From contig NZ_VIRM01000028.1 in assembly GCF_006874475.1 (NCBI RefSeq), forward strand, positions 49,780 through 113,779: 64,000 nt of DNA, given 5' to 3'. The position numbers and the translations under genes are program-made. Below, one piece after another: positions 44,543 through 55,221 of the stretch (the first letter of the stretch is position 1; each line of letters opens with the position of its first letter). Under the pieces are notes generated by a model that worked only from the letters and a program-made list of their open reading frames with translations, was not told where the DNA came from and ran no database searches. The DNA is from Microbispora hainanensis. GTDB lineage: Bacteria; Actinomycetota; Actinomycetes; Streptosporangiales; Streptosporangiaceae.

Positions 44543-45796
44543 ATGGAACACCGCGTGGCGTCGTTGCGCCTGCCGGCGCCGGCACAGGACGTGTTGCTCG
44601 CGCTGTTCGTCACCCTGGCACAGGTGCAGGGCACGATCGTCCGCAATGCCGGCGAGGTGGTGCAGCGTCCCCTCACCGACCTGGGAAACCTCGGATATGT
44701 CCTGCTGGTCGTGAGCGGCGTCGTCGTCGCCGTCCGCCGCCGGTGGCCGGTGCCGGTGTTCGTCACCGCCGCGCTCGCCAGCCTGGTGTACTACGGTCTC
44801 GACTTCCCCGACGGGCCGGGCTGGCTCGGGCTCTTCGTCGCCCTCTACACCCTTGCCGCCTATGGGGACGGGCGCCGGTCGCTGGTGATCGCCGGGGTGG
44901 GCATCGCCGCGCTCACCGCCGTCTGGCTGGTCGCCGCGGCCGACATCGAGCCACGCGCCGCCATCGGCTGGGTGTACTTCCGCATCGGCGCGTCGGTCAT
45001 GAGCGCGGCCCTCGGCGAGTCCGTCCGGTCCCGGCAGGTCATCGCGGCCGAGGCACGGGAGCGCGCCGAGCTGGCCGAACGGACCCGCGAGGAGGAAGCG
45101 CGGGCGCGCGTGAACGCCGAACGGCTCCGGATCGCGCGCGAGGTCCACGACACCGTCGCGCACGCCATAGCGGTCATCAACGTCCAGTCCGGTGTCACCG
45201 CGCACGTGCTCGACAAGCGGCCGGAAGTGGCGCGCGAGGCGCTGCGCGCCATCGAGGAGCACAGCTCCCGGGCGTTGCGGGAGATGCGGGCCATCCTCGG
45301 GGTGCTCCGCGACGACGACGGGGACGACAACGAGGGGCGGGAGCCGTACCCCGGGCTGGGACAGATCGGTGAGCTGGCCGCCAAGGCGCGCGAGGCCGGA
45401 CTCGACATCACGGTCGAGGAGGCTTCGCCCGCGACGTCGTTGCCCAGCGCGGTGGGCAGCGCCGCCTACCGGATCGTCCAGGAATCGATCACCAACGTGG
45501 TCCGTCACGCCGGCCCGACCCAGGTGACGGTGGAGCTGAACCCCGGGATCGAGGCCCTGGAGATCCGCGTGACCGATGAGGGCCGCCGCGCCGCCCCGGG
45601 TCGTGACACCGCTGACCCACGCCTGCCGGCCCGGTATCCGAGCGTCGCAAAGGCGGCCGGGCCCGGCCGCGGCATCGTCGGCATGCGCGAGCGCTGCCGG
45701 CTGCTGGGCGGAGACTTCGACGCCGGGCCGCTTCCGGGCGGCGGGTTCGAAGTCAGGGCACGCCTGCCCCTCGCGCCGACCGGGCCGCGCGCATGA
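44543..45796 (+). CDS. NarL-type sensor histidine kinase
   Basis: 417 residues. About four to five membrane segments in the first 140 residues, a short coiled-coil ('EARERAELAERTREEEARARVNAERL' region), HisKA_3 with H202 ('RIAREVHDTVAHAIAV'), and HATPase with N-box 'QESITNVVRHAGPTQV'. The G-box region is interrupted by a Pro/Arg-rich insert ('RRAAPGRDTADPRLPARYP') before 'GRGIVGMRERCRLLGG'. The stop overlaps the regulator ATG (ATGA). The short sensor suggests it detects membrane or envelope change rather than a periplasmic ligand. Confidence 0.9.
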   Translation: MEHRVASLRLPAPAQDVLLALFVTLAQVQGTIVRNAGEVVQRPLTDLGNLGYVLLVVSGVVVAVRRRWPVPVFVTAALASLVYYGLDFPDGPGWLGLFVALYTLAAYGDGRRSLVIAGVGIAALTAVWLVAAADIEPRAAIGWVYFRIGASVMSAALGESVRSRQVIAAEARERAELAERTREEEARARVNAERLRIAREVHDTVAHAIAVINVQSGVTAHVLDKRPEVAREALRAIEEHSSRALREMRAILGVLRDDDGDDNEGREPYPGLGQIGELAAKAREAGLDITVEEASPATSLPSAVGSAAYRIVQESITNVVRHAGPTQVTVELNPGIEALEIRVTDEGRRAAPGRDTADPRLPARYPSVAKAAGPGRGIVGMRERCRLLGGDFDAGPLPGGGFEVRARLPLAPTGPRA

Positions 45797-46485
45797 ACGC
45801 CGCTGACGCCTCGGCCAACGCCCAGATCAAGGTGCTGATCGCCGATGACGAGCGGCTGGTGCGTTCCGGGTTCAAGGTCCTGCTCGACATCGAGGACGAC
45901 ATCACGGTGGTGGGGGAGGCCACCGACGGCGCCGAAGCCGTCGAACGGGCCCGTGCCACCCGCCCCGACGTCGTCCTCATGGACATCCGCATGCCCAAGC
46001 TGGACGGGATCCAGGCGACCGCCCGGATTTCCGAGACGCGCGGGCTGGAGCAGGTGCGGGTCCTCATCCTCACCACCTACGACACCGACGAGTACGTCTT
46101 CGACGCACTGCAGGCAGGCGCCAGCGGCTTCCTGCTGAAAGACGCCGGGCCGGCCGAGCTGCTGCAGGCCATCCGGGTGATAGCGGCCGGGGACGCGCTG
46201 CTCGCGCCGCGGATCACCCGGCGCCTCATCGGCCGGTTCGCCGCGCTGCGAACGGCCGCCCGCGCCGGGGAGGACCGGCTCGCGGTGCTGACCGAGCGCG
46301 AGCGCGAGGTGCTGGCCCTGGTGGGACGGGGACTGAGCAACCACGAGATCGGCGCCGAGCTGTTCCTCAGCCCAGCCACCGCGCGCACCCACGTCAGCCG
46401 TGCGATGGCGAAGCTGGGCGCGCGCGACCGCGCGCAGCTGGTCGTCATCGCCTATCAGACAGGACTGGTCGGCCCCGCGATGTGA
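45793..46485 (+). CDS. NarL/FixJ-family response regulator
   Basis: 230 residues. Receiver domain with 'LIADDERLVRSGF', phospho-acceptor D64 ('VVLMDIRMPKLDG') and 'GFLLKDAGPAELL'. LuxR-type HTH 'LTEREREVLALVGRGLSNHEIGAELFLSPATARTHVSRAM' lies at ~residues 163-203. Coupled to the kinase upstream. DUF6223 gene at 44281 is a possible target because it is divergent. Confidence 0.93.
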   Translation: MNAADASANAQIKVLIADDERLVRSGFKVLLDIEDDITVVGEATDGAEAVERARATRPDVVLMDIRMPKLDGIQATARISETRGLEQVRVLILTTYDTDEYVFDALQAGASGFLLKDAGPAELLQAIRVIAAGDALLAPRITRRLIGRFAALRTAARAGEDRLAVLTEREREVLALVGRGLSNHEIGAELFLSPATARTHVSRAMAKLGARDRAQLVVIAYQTGLVGPAM

Positions 46486-46548
46486 GGCACGGCCAGGCGT
46501 GCGGGGAGACGGCCCGATCGAGGATCATCCGTACGCCCCGTTGAGCGG

Positions 46549-47049
46549 CTACTGATGCGCCGGGCAGCTCCGGGGGCCGACGCTCTGCCCGGCTCCGACG
46601 ACGGTGATCTCGGCAGGGCCGCCCGGCACCATGGCGGCGGTCGTGCACACGATCTGCGAGACGGCCAGGGCGGACAGTTCCCCGGCCGGAGTCGACAGGC
46701 TCACCACCACGTCGCCTGCCGGTCCCGCGGTCACCGTGAACCGGCCGGCTCGGGGCGGGACGTCGGTGGTGTACCCGTCCGCCTGTTCCTTCGCGCTGGG
46801 TCCGGCGGACAGCAGCGCGAGCGCGTCCTCCGGGAGCAGCAGGCCGCCGGGCCTCGTCACCGCGCTGAGCCGGCCGTTCTTCACCAGGAAGAGGGTGATC
46901 CTCACGGGTGGCGCGATGCTTGGTGCGACGCCTCCGCTCGGAGGGTCGCCGGCGCGGATGGCGTCGCTGGGTTGTACCCCGCAGCCGGCTGCGGCGACGA
47001 GCGATACGAGGCCTGCGGCGAGCACACGGCGGGTGAGCCCGATCCCCAC
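46549..47049 (-). CDS. Lipoprotein (GerMN/LpqB-like) partner of two-component system
   Basis: 166 residues with a lipoprotein signal: '[17 protein letters not shown]' places the lipidated Cys at residue 23. After a short disordered part, '[19 protein letters not shown]' through '[23 protein letters not shown]' has the layout of a GerMN domain, as in MtrB-associated LpqB. It starts two bases after the sensor kinase stop, so regulator, kinase and lipoprotein form one leftward operon. It likely tunes signal perception outside the membrane. Confidence 0.75.
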   Translation of the reverse strand: MGIGLTRRVLAAGLVSLVAAAGCGVQPSDAIRAGDPPSGGVAPSIAPPVRITLFLVKNGRLSAVTRPGGLLLPEDALALLSAGPSAKEQADGYTTDVPPRAGRFTVTAGPAGDVVVSLSTPAGELSALAVSQIVCTTAAMVPGGPAEITVVGAGQSVGPRSCPAHQ

Positions 47050-47051
47050 TG

Positions 47052-48536
47052 TCAGCCTCCGTCCAGATCGTGTGCCCGGCGTGGCAGGCGCAGCGTGAAC
47101 ACGGCGCCGCCGTCCGGGGCGTTGGCGACGGTGAGCTCGCCTCGATGCAGGCGCGCGTTCTCCCGCGCGATGGCGAGGCCGAGGCCGCTGCCCTCGGACC
47201 TGGCCCTGGTCGCGCTGGCCTTGTAGAACCGGTCGAACACGTGTGGCAGCACCGCTTCGTCCAGCCCTGGCCCGTGGTCACGGACCTCGATGCTGATCCA
47301 ATGCGAGTCGGAGCGAAGCCCCACCGACACCGGTGGCTCGCCGTGCCGCAGGGCGTTGCCGACCAGATTGGCGAGGATGACATCTACACGGCGCGGGTCC
47401 AGCCATGCCGTCACCCCGGGGGGAAGCTCGACCTGCACCTGCTCCGACCAGCCCCGGGCACGCAGGGTCGCGCGCACCAGCTCGGCCATGTCGACCTCGT
47501 TCGGCGCCAGGGCCGCGACGCCGGAGTCGAACCTGCTGATCTCGATGAGGTCGTTCACCAGAGCGGTGAGGTTGAGCGTCTCCTGGCTGACCAGCCTGGC
47601 GGCCCTGCCGGCGGGCTCGGGCAGCCGGGCCGCCTCCTCGTCGAGGACGTCGGCGACCGCGGCCAGCGCGGCCAGGGGCGTGCGCAGCTCGTGGGACACA
47701 TCGGCCACGAACCGGCGGGCGTCGGCCTCCATCGCGCGCAGCTTCTCGACGTGCCGTTCCAGCTCCGCGGCGGTGTCGTTGAACGTGCGCGCCACGTCGG
47801 CCAGCTCGTCGGAGCCGCGGACCGCGATCCTGGTCCGCAGCTCGCCCTGGCCCAGCAGGCGTGCCGCCCGGCCGAGTTCGCGCACCGGCCCCAGCACGCT
47901 GCGAGTGGCCAGCAACGCGAGGACGACCGCGAACGCCAGGGCAGCCCCGCCGATGAGCCAGGCGCGTGCGGCGAGCAGGTCGATGCTGCGCTTTTCGGGA
48001 AGCAGGCTGTGCGCGACGTAGACCTCGATGCCGGACGCCCGCGCAGGCCGGTCCCGCTCGACGATCAGCAACGGCGTGCCGATGATCAGGACGGGCTCGC
48101 CCTGCCACACCACGCGTTGCCACGCGATGTTGCCGCCGGCGACCTCCCGCCGCAGCCCCTGGGGAATCATCCCGGGATCCAGGCCGGGCCGGCATGGCCT
48201 GCCGCCCAGAGGCGGGCACGGCCGGCCGGGGACGTCCAGCGAACGCGTCTCGTGATAGACGGCGACCGCGTCGTCGCTCCCGTCGGTCACCGCGTGGGCG
48301 ATCTCGCCGAGCTCGGCCGCGTCCGGCGCCGGATTCCGCAACGGGAAGACCGCCTCCAGCCGGCTTCGCACCGCCTGCACCGCGGCATCCTGAGCGCGCT
48401 GCAGGATGGCGTTGCGCGCCTCGACGTAGCCTGCGCCCGCGACCGCCGCCGCGGTGACCACGCACAGCAGCGCGAACGAGGACAACAGCCGGGCACGCAG
48501 CCCCGGGCTCGGCCGAGATGCCATCGGCCGCGTCAC
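47052..48536 (-). CDS. OmpR-class sensor histidine kinase (HAMP-HisKA)
   Basis: About 494 residues from GTG 48536, which overlaps the regulator stop (GTGA); ATG 48524 is an alternative. TM1 ('[21 protein letters not shown]'), a ~150-residue extracytoplasmic sensor, TM2 ('[19 protein letters not shown]'), HAMP, HisKA with '[23 protein letters not shown]', and HATPase ('[11 protein letters not shown]', '[20 protein letters not shown]', '[12 protein letters not shown]') are all visible. The sensor domain has several Cys ('[13 protein letters not shown]'). Architecture and the following lipoprotein recall MtrB-LpqB or the CseC/AfsQ2 type. Confidence 0.9.
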   Translation of the reverse strand: MTRPMASRPSPGLRARLLSSFALLCVVTAAAVAGAGYVEARNAILQRAQDAAVQAVRSRLEAVFPLRNPAPDAAELGEIAHAVTDGSDDAVAVYHETRSLDVPGRPCPPLGGRPCRPGLDPGMIPQGLRREVAGGNIAWQRVVWQGEPVLIIGTPLLIVERDRPARASGIEVYVAHSLLPEKRSIDLLAARAWLIGGAALAFAVVLALLATRSVLGPVRELGRAARLLGQGELRTRIAVRGSDELADVARTFNDTAAELERHVEKLRAMEADARRFVADVSHELRTPLAALAAVADVLDEEAARLPEPAGRAARLVSQETLNLTALVNDLIEISRFDSGVAALAPNEVDMAELVRATLRARGWSEQVQVELPPGVTAWLDPRRVDVILANLVGNALRHGEPPVSVGLRSDSHWISIEVRDHGPGLDEAVLPHVFDRFYKASATRARSEGSGLGLAIARENARLHRGELTVANAPDGGAVFTLRLPRRAHDLDGG

Positions 48537-49222
48537 ACCGGTCCGAACCGATAGCCGAACCCGCGCACCGTCTGCACGTAGACGGGCGCCGCCGAGTCGT
48601 CCTCGATCTTCGCGCGCAGCCGCTGCACGCACGCGTCCACGAGACGCGAGTCGCCGAAATAACCGTGCTCCCACACCGACTCCAGCAACTGCTGGCGGCT
48701 GTGCACCCGGCCTGGCGTGCCGGAGAGCTCCAGCAGCAGGCGCAGCTCGGTCGGGGCGAGACTGACCGGCACGCCGCGCTTGGCGACCACGAGCCCGGCC
48801 CGATCGATGGTCAGGTCCGCGTGCCGCTCCAGCTCCGCCTGGTCCCGGCCGATCCGCCGGAGCACCGCGCGAATGCGTGCCTCCAGCACCCTGGGCTGCA
48901 CCGGCTTGACCACGTAGTCGTCGGCGCCCGCCTCCAAACCGGCCACCACGTCGAGGTCGTCGCCGCGCGCGGTCAGCATGATGATCGGTATCTCGCGGGC
49001 GGCCCGGATGCGGCGGCAGACCTCGAACCCGTCGATGCCGGGCAACATCAGATCGAGCACGACGACGTCGGGAAGGTCCGAGCGCAGCCAGTCCAGGCCC
49101 TGCTCTCCGGACTCCACCGCGCGCACGCGGTGCCCGTGCTGGGACAGGGCCAGCTCAAGGCCCTCCCGCACGGCCGGGTCATCCTCGATCAACAACACTC
49201 GCGACACGCCGCCGAGTATCAC
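48533..49222 (-). CDS. OmpR/PhoB-family response regulator
   Basis: 229 residues. 'VLLIEDDPAVREGLE' acidic pocket, D57 ('VVVLDLMLPGIDG'), conserved Lys in 'DDYVVKPVQP', and a C-terminal winged helix ('LAPTELRLLLELSGTPGRVHSRQQLLESVW', 'VDACVQRLRAKIE', 'VQTVRGFGYRF'). The GTG at 49222 has CGGAG six bases upstream. First gene of the regulator-kinase-lipoprotein operon, divergent from a VanY-like peptidase gene that may be a target. Confidence 0.93.
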   Translation of the reverse strand: MILGGVSRVLLIEDDPAVREGLELALSQHGHRVRAVESGEQGLDWLRSDLPDVVVLDLMLPGIDGFEVCRRIRAAREIPIIMLTARGDDLDVVAGLEAGADDYVVKPVQPRVLEARIRAVLRRIGRDQAELERHADLTIDRAGLVVAKRGVPVSLAPTELRLLLELSGTPGRVHSRQQLLESVWEHGYFGDSRLVDACVQRLRAKIEDDSAAPVYVQTVRGFGYRFGPV

Positions 49223-49399
49223 AGCACGCTCCGTAACTTGCCCGCCGGGCCGACTCCATCCACTGTCGACCGGCCGTGTCCCCGCCTCGTCCGCGTTATG
49301 TCATGGGTGTGTCACGGTCGCGTGGGCGGTGGGCGCCGTCGACAAACGGTGACATACAGCGGACGGCCCACGGACATTCGGCGCCAATCGTATGTCGAC

Positions 49400-49972
49400 A
49401 TGAACGAACCACGCACCATCCCGCCTCGGTTCCGAGACCGGCTGTTCGCCGTGGTCACGCTGGTGCTCGCCGTGCTCCTGCTGCCCGCGGCGTTCATCCG
49501 GCATCCCGGCCGCGCCCGCGAACTGGCCTGCACCTGGGCGTTGCGGATGCGATTTCCCGCCGAGGACCTCACCGGGCTCACCGCCGGCGCCAAGGCGGCG
49601 TTCACCGCCGCGCGCACCGAGGCGCTCTGGCGTCACGGCCAGCTCATCGGTCTCACCTCGGGATACCGCGATCCCCTCGTCCAGCAGCGTATGTTCGACG
49701 AGGAGGTGCGCCGGTCCGGCTCTCCGGCCTCTGCGCGAATGCTGGTGTTGCCGCCGGCGGAATCCCCCCACGTCAGGGGCATCGCGCTGGACGTGCGTCC
49801 GCACGAAGGCGCGCGCTGGCTTGAGGAACACGGCGCCCGCCATGACCTCTACCGCATGTACGACAACGAGTGGTGGCACTTCGAGCATCGCCCGGAGTGC
49901 GGCGGCACGCCACCACGACGACGACCCCATCCGGGCGTGGGCCACCAGATCGGGAACGGGGACCAGAGGTAG
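49400..49972 (+). CDS. VanY-type D-alanyl-D-alanine carboxypeptidase-like protein
   Basis: 190 residues. One N-terminal membrane anchor or uncleaved signal ('LFAVVTLVLAVLLLPAAFI'), then an M15B-type zinc peptidase core: 'GLTSGYRDPLVQQRMFDEEV', zinc ligands in 'SPHVRGIALDV' (His and Asp) and 'NEWWHFEH'. This would trim stem peptides of peptidoglycan. No clear ribosome site precedes the ATG. It is divergent from the two-component operon at 49222, which suggests envelope-stress control. Confidence 0.82.
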   Translation: MNEPRTIPPRFRDRLFAVVTLVLAVLLLPAAFIRHPGRARELACTWALRMRFPAEDLTGLTAGAKAAFTAARTEALWRHGQLIGLTSGYRDPLVQQRMFDEEVRRSGSPASARMLVLPPAESPHVRGIALDVRPHEGARWLEEHGARHDLYRMYDNEWWHFEHRPECGGTPPRRRPHPGVGHQIGNGDQR

Positions 49973-50235
49973 CCCTCCCCGGGCCTGTTCGTACGTTTTG
50001 CGGACGAGAGCACACATCTGTTTGCGCTTCATCGAGGAGGCGCCTGACCTGGGCGAGGACGGGCGGGAGCGCGCGTAGCCCTCGGCACCCGATCGATCCG
50101 CGCGGCCTTCCTCCGTGTTCGGCCCGGGGACGCGGGTGACGGCCACTAGGGTGGGCGGGTCGACGCGACGGGAACGCGCATGACGCATTCCATGCTCGTG
50201 TCCGTACGCCACGCCCACCCGGGAGACGCGACACG
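49973..50235. other. Gene-free spacer
   Basis: 263 bases between the VanY-like and glycosyltransferase genes. I see no credible coding, hairpin or repeat. GGGAG at 50221-50225 is the only ribosome-site-like sequence before the glycosyltransferase ATG. Confidence 0.5.
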
Positions 50236-51120
50236 ATGTCCAGCCACAAGGCCACCGTCGACGTGGTGGTGCTCACCATGAACGACCGGCCCGAGCCGTT
50301 CCGGCGGGCCATGGCGTCCCTCCTCGCCCAGCAGGAGGTCGATCTCCGGGTGGTCGTCGTCGGCAACGGTGTGGAGCCCGACGACGTGCCGGACGGGGTG
50401 CGCACGGTGGTCCTGCCCGTCAACGAGGGCATCCCCGCCGGGCGCAACGCGGGCGCCGACGCCCTCGCCGGGCCGGACGCCGGCGAGTTCGTCTTCTTCC
50501 TCGACAACGACGCCGTCCTGCCCGCCCCCGACACCCTCGCCCGGCTCGTCGCCGTCGCCCGCGGCCGGCCCGCGGCGGCCTACATCCAGCCGCGCATCGC
50601 CGACCCCGGCACCGGGGTGACGCTGCGCCGATGGGTGCCCCGCCTGCGGGCCGGCACCGTCACTCGCCCCGGCATCATCACCGTCATGGCCGAAGGCGTC
50701 GTCCTCGTCCGCCGCGCCGACTACGAGCAGGCCGGAGGCTGGCCGGGACACTTCTTCCTCTTCCACGAGGGGATCGACCTGTGCTGGCGGCTGTGGGACC
50801 TCGGACGCACCGGTTACTACGCGCCCGACGTCGTCATCCACCACCCCGCCACCGACCCCGCCAGGCACGCGCCCTTCTATCGTCTTGTCGCCCGCAACCG
50901 GGTGTGGCTCGCCTACCGGCGGCTGCCCGCCCCGCTCATCCCCGTCTATCTGGCCGTCTGGACCGTGGTCAGCATCGCCAGGATCCGGTCCCGCGCGAAC
51001 CTCGCCGTCTGGTTCCGCGGGCTGCGCGAGGGCCTGAAGGGCGGGCACGGGCAGCGCCGCCCCATGTCCTGGACCACCGTGGTGCGGCTCACTCTGGCGG
51101 GCCGCCCTCCGATCATCTGA
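50236..51120 (+). CDS. Family 2 glycosyltransferase
   Basis: 294 residues, GT-A fold. The start 'VDVVVLTMNDRPEPFRRAMASLLAQQ' binds nucleotide sugar, 'VFFLDNDAVL' is the DxD-like metal motif (around residues 90-95), and 'FFLFHEGIDLCWRLWDLG' holds the catalytic ED-like region. A C-terminal hydrophobic segment ('PLIPVYLAVWTVVSIARI') suggests membrane association. It resembles rhamnosyl/mycofactocin-type GT2 enzymes, but acceptor and donor cannot be read. Stands alone. Confidence 0.86.
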   Translation: MSSHKATVDVVVLTMNDRPEPFRRAMASLLAQQEVDLRVVVVGNGVEPDDVPDGVRTVVLPVNEGIPAGRNAGADALAGPDAGEFVFFLDNDAVLPAPDTLARLVAVARGRPAAAYIQPRIADPGTGVTLRRWVPRLRAGTVTRPGIITVMAEGVVLVRRADYEQAGGWPGHFFLFHEGIDLCWRLWDLGRTGYYAPDVVIHHPATDPARHAPFYRLVARNRVWLAYRRLPAPLIPVYLAVWTVVSIARIRSRANLAVWFRGLREGLKGGHGQRRPMSWTTVVRLTLAGRPPII

Positions 51121-52736
<1,616 letters not shown>

Positions 52737-52761
52737 CCGGCACGACCGTACGTCACGGCAC

Positions 52762-52796
52762 GGCGGGAGCGGGCGCCCTCGGGCCCCGCTCCCGTC
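52762..52796 (+). terminator. Hairpin after xylanase gene
   Basis: CGGGAGCGGG (52764-52773) pairs with CCCGCTCCCG (52785-52794), a 10-bp stem with an 11-base loop, extendable by wobble. It lies 28 bases after the stop and before the convergent WYL gene, so may serve both. Confidence 0.7.
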
Positions 52797-52869
52797 CGCC
52801 TGCCGGCCGGAACCGCCCCGGCGGACGGGAACCGCCCGCGCCGGACGAAAGCCGCCCCTGACGGACGGA

Positions 52870-53856
52870 TCAGGATGACGCGGCGTAGCGGGCGGCGATC
52901 GCGGTGGCGCGGTCGCGCAGGGAGTCGCGCAACCATTGCGGGGCGAGGGCTTCCGCGTCCGTGGTGAGGTCCGCGGTGAGCTGCCACAGCGCCCACTCGG
53001 CGTGTCTCGGGTCCTGGAAGGTCACCTCCAGCCGCAGCCGGCCGTCCGCGTCGCGTTCCTCCGCCAGGACGGCCAGCGCTGTGCTCACCAACTCCTCCCG
53101 CCGCGCCGGATCGACGCGCACCAGCACGATGACCTGGTCGCCGCCGGTGCGAAACCGCGTGCTGCGTTCCTGCCAGGCCCGGTCGAGATCCACCCGGTCC
53201 GGTCGCTGTGCGGGTTCGGCGAGTTGCTCGGCGGCCAGAATCCTCGACAGCCGGTAGGTGCGGTCCGCGCCGGACCTCGTGGCCAGCAGGTAGCCCCGGT
53301 CGCGTACGGTGACCAGGCCGATCGGGTCCACCGTGCGCCACTTCGGGGCCTCGTCCACGGCCGCGTAGTGGATCCGCAGCTTGTGTCCGGCGAGAACCGC
53401 ACGCAGGACCTCGGCCACCACCGCGCCGGGGACCTCCTCGGCGACCAGCCGGCGCGAGAGGAGGTCGGTCTCCGGGTCGATGAGCAGCCGCTCGGCGGCG
53501 CCGGCCGCGGTGTCCCGATAGCTTTCGGGCAGCGCGTCGACCACCTTCAGCATCGCCGAGGCGAGCGCCGAGCCGAGACCGAACGCCTGCGCGCCGCGCC
53601 GCGATCCGGCGACCAGCAGGGCCAGGGCCTCGTCGCGGTTCAGCCCGGTGAGTTCGGTGCGGAAACCGGGCAGCAACGCGAAGCCGCCGTGCCGCCCGCG
53701 TTCGGCGTAGACCGGGACGCCCGCCGCGGACAGCGCCTCGATGTCACGCAGCACGGTGCGGGTGGACACCTCGAGCTCGCGGGCCAGCGCGGTCGCGGAC
53801 ATCCGGCCGTGCCGCCGCAGCAGCAGCACCAGCGAGACCAGACGGTCGGCACGCAT
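52870..53856 (-). CDS. WYL-domain (YafY-type) transcriptional regulator
   Basis: 328 residues. N-terminal DeoR/HTH_11 winged helix ('LVSLVLLLRRHGRMSATALARELEVSTRTVLRDIEALSAAG' region, residues 5-45) then a WYL ligand domain ('RIHYAAVDEAPKWRTVDPIGLVTVRDRGYLLATR' in pieces, ~residues 180-215) and a WCX extension. Divergent from a RidA-family gene across a 124-base gap that carries a perfect inverted repeat. It is probably a ligand-sensing regulator of itself and of ridA. Confidence 0.9.
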   Translation of the reverse strand: MRADRLVSLVLLLRRHGRMSATALARELEVSTRTVLRDIEALSAAGVPVYAERGRHGGFALLPGFRTELTGLNRDEALALLVAGSRRGAQAFGLGSALASAMLKVVDALPESYRDTAAGAAERLLIDPETDLLSRRLVAEEVPGAVVAEVLRAVLAGHKLRIHYAAVDEAPKWRTVDPIGLVTVRDRGYLLATRSGADRTYRLSRILAAEQLAEPAQRPDRVDLDRAWQERSTRFRTGGDQVIVLVRVDPARREELVSTALAVLAEERDADGRLRLEVTFQDPRHAEWALWQLTADLTTDAEALAPQWLRDSLRDRATAIAARYAASS

Positions 53857-53876
53857 GCGAGAAATCTACCGAGATA

Positions 53877-53895
53877 CACGACACAGGATGTCGTG
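53877..53895. promoter_or_regulatory. Inverted repeat operator between WYL and RidA genes
   Basis: CACGACA-CAGGA-TGTCGTG, a perfect 7-bp inverted repeat with a 5-base spacer, centred 30 bases upstream of the WYL start and 95 before the RidA start. It is the obvious binding site for the regulator. Confidence 0.72.
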
Positions 53896-53980
53896 ATTCG
53901 TTGGGAGGCTCGTCACCGCGACCAGAAAGATCGCGGCTGTCGAGCCTGATCGATGATCCGGCGAATCGAATGGAGCTGAT

Positions 53981-54382
53981 ATGGCAATGGAGCGAACAGC
54001 GGTCAACCCGTGGGCGTGGTCGGTGGAGCTGGGATACAACCAGGGCGAGGTCGTCTCGGGGCATGCCCGGACCCTGTACTGCGCCGGGCAGGCCGCGATG
54101 GGCGGCGACGGCAAACCCCGGCATCCGGGTGACATGGCGGCGCAGCTGGCGCTGAGCCTCGACAACCTGGAGGCCGTGCTCGGCGAGGCCGGCATGTCCC
54201 TCGCGAACCTCGTCCGGCTCAACGTCTACACCACCGATGTCGATCGGCTCTTCGAGCACTACGGCGTGCTGGCGTCGCGGCTGGGCGCCGCGGGGGTGGC
54301 ACCGGCGACCACGATGCTCGGGGTGACCCGGCTGGCGGTCCCCGACCTGATGGTCGAGCTCGAGGGGACCGCCGCCGCATAA
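53981..54382 (+). CDS. RidA/YjgF-family deaminase-like protein
   Basis: 133 residues. The conserved 'LYCAGQAAMGGDGKP' and 'LANLVRLNVYTTDVDRLFEHY' segments are those of the RidA superfamily, whose archetype hydrolyses reactive enamines/imines. The usual catalytic Arg of true RidA (in the ...R.xV.V..L motif near 'VRLNVY') has its equivalent here, but the C-terminal 'P..MVELEGTAAA' lacks the typical 'EIE(A)IA' run, so it may be an Rid subgroup with another activity. Divergent from the WYL regulator. Confidence 0.85.
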   Translation: MAMERTAVNPWAWSVELGYNQGEVVSGHARTLYCAGQAAMGGDGKPRHPGDMAAQLALSLDNLEAVLGEAGMSLANLVRLNVYTTDVDRLFEHYGVLASRLGAAGVAPATTMLGVTRLAVPDLMVELEGTAAA

Positions 54383-54481
54383 CGCGGCCGTGCCGCCTCC
54401 GTCAGGGCTGCCGGACGCGGCACGAGCAGCCGCCGACGCGGCACGATGACGGCAACCGGCGTCACGCGGATCGACGGCCGA

Positions 54482-55198
54482 TCAGGGCGCCGGGCGGGGC
54501 GGCGCCATCAGCCCGCCGCGTGCGCGGAGCACCTCGCGGCCACGTTGTGAGCTGGGGAAACGGCCGAGCATGGTGCGCAGTTCGGCCGCGTCCACGTTCG
54601 CGCCGAACGGCTCCGTTCCCGGCTCCATCCGGACGCCCTCGGCGAGCGGGCCGGCGATCACCGGGTCGAAGCCGAGCGCGTCCACGATCGAGGCGGCCAC
54701 CTCGACGTCGTCCGGGTCGTCGCCCGCGACGGCGATCGCGCGGCGGCCGGGAGCACCGGCGGGACGGGCGCCTTCCTCCAGGTCGTGATAGCCCATGTGG
54801 TTGAAGGCCTTGACGACCCGGGAGCGGGACAGGAACGCCTGGACGATCTCGCTGGAGGACGTGCGGGGGTCGGTGAGGTCGTCCCGCACCCCGTCCACCT
54901 CCGGCCAGTGGTTCATCGCGTCGAGCACGAGCTTGCCCCGCAGCGCCTCGGCGGGGACGTTGCGGTGCTTGCCGAGGGGCAGGGCCAGCACCACGACGTC
55001 CGCCCCGGACGCTGCCTCCGCCGCGCTCACCGCGACCGCCCCGGGCGTGACGACCTCGACGATGAGGGAGATCCGCGCGGCCTCCCCGGAGCCCGCGATC
55101 AGGACGTGATAGCCGGCCGCGACGGCGAGGCGGGCCAGGACGGTGCCGACCTTGCCGGCGCCGAGGATGCCGATGGTGCGGACGTCACCGGGTTTCAT
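54482..55198 (-). CDS. NADP/F420-type oxidoreductase (NADPH-dependent F420 reductase-like)
   Basis: 238 residues from ATG 55198. An N-terminal Rossmann motif '[23 protein letters not shown]' and '[17 protein letters not shown]' match the F420-dependent NADP reductase/pyrroline-5-carboxylate-reductase-like NAD-binding family. The C-terminal dimerisation helices are shorter. It begins 24 bases after the end of a luciferase-like oxidoreductase gene in the same direction; the two may share a cofactor (F420 or FMN). Substrate unknown. Confidence 0.8.
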   Translation of the reverse strand: MKPGDVRTIGILGAGKVGTVLARLAVAAGYHVLIAGSGEAARISLIVEVVTPGAVAVSAAEAASGADVVVLALPLGKHRNVPAEALRGKLVLDAMNHWPEVDGVRDDLTDPRTSSSEIVQAFLSRSRVVKAFNHMGYHDLEEGARPAGAPGRRAIAVAGDDPDDVEVAASIVDALGFDPVIAGPLAEGVRMEPGTEPFGANVDAAELRTMLGRFPSSQRGREVLRARGGLMAPPRPAP

Positions 55199-55221
55199 GG
55201 TCGCTCCAGATCGTCGGCGGG

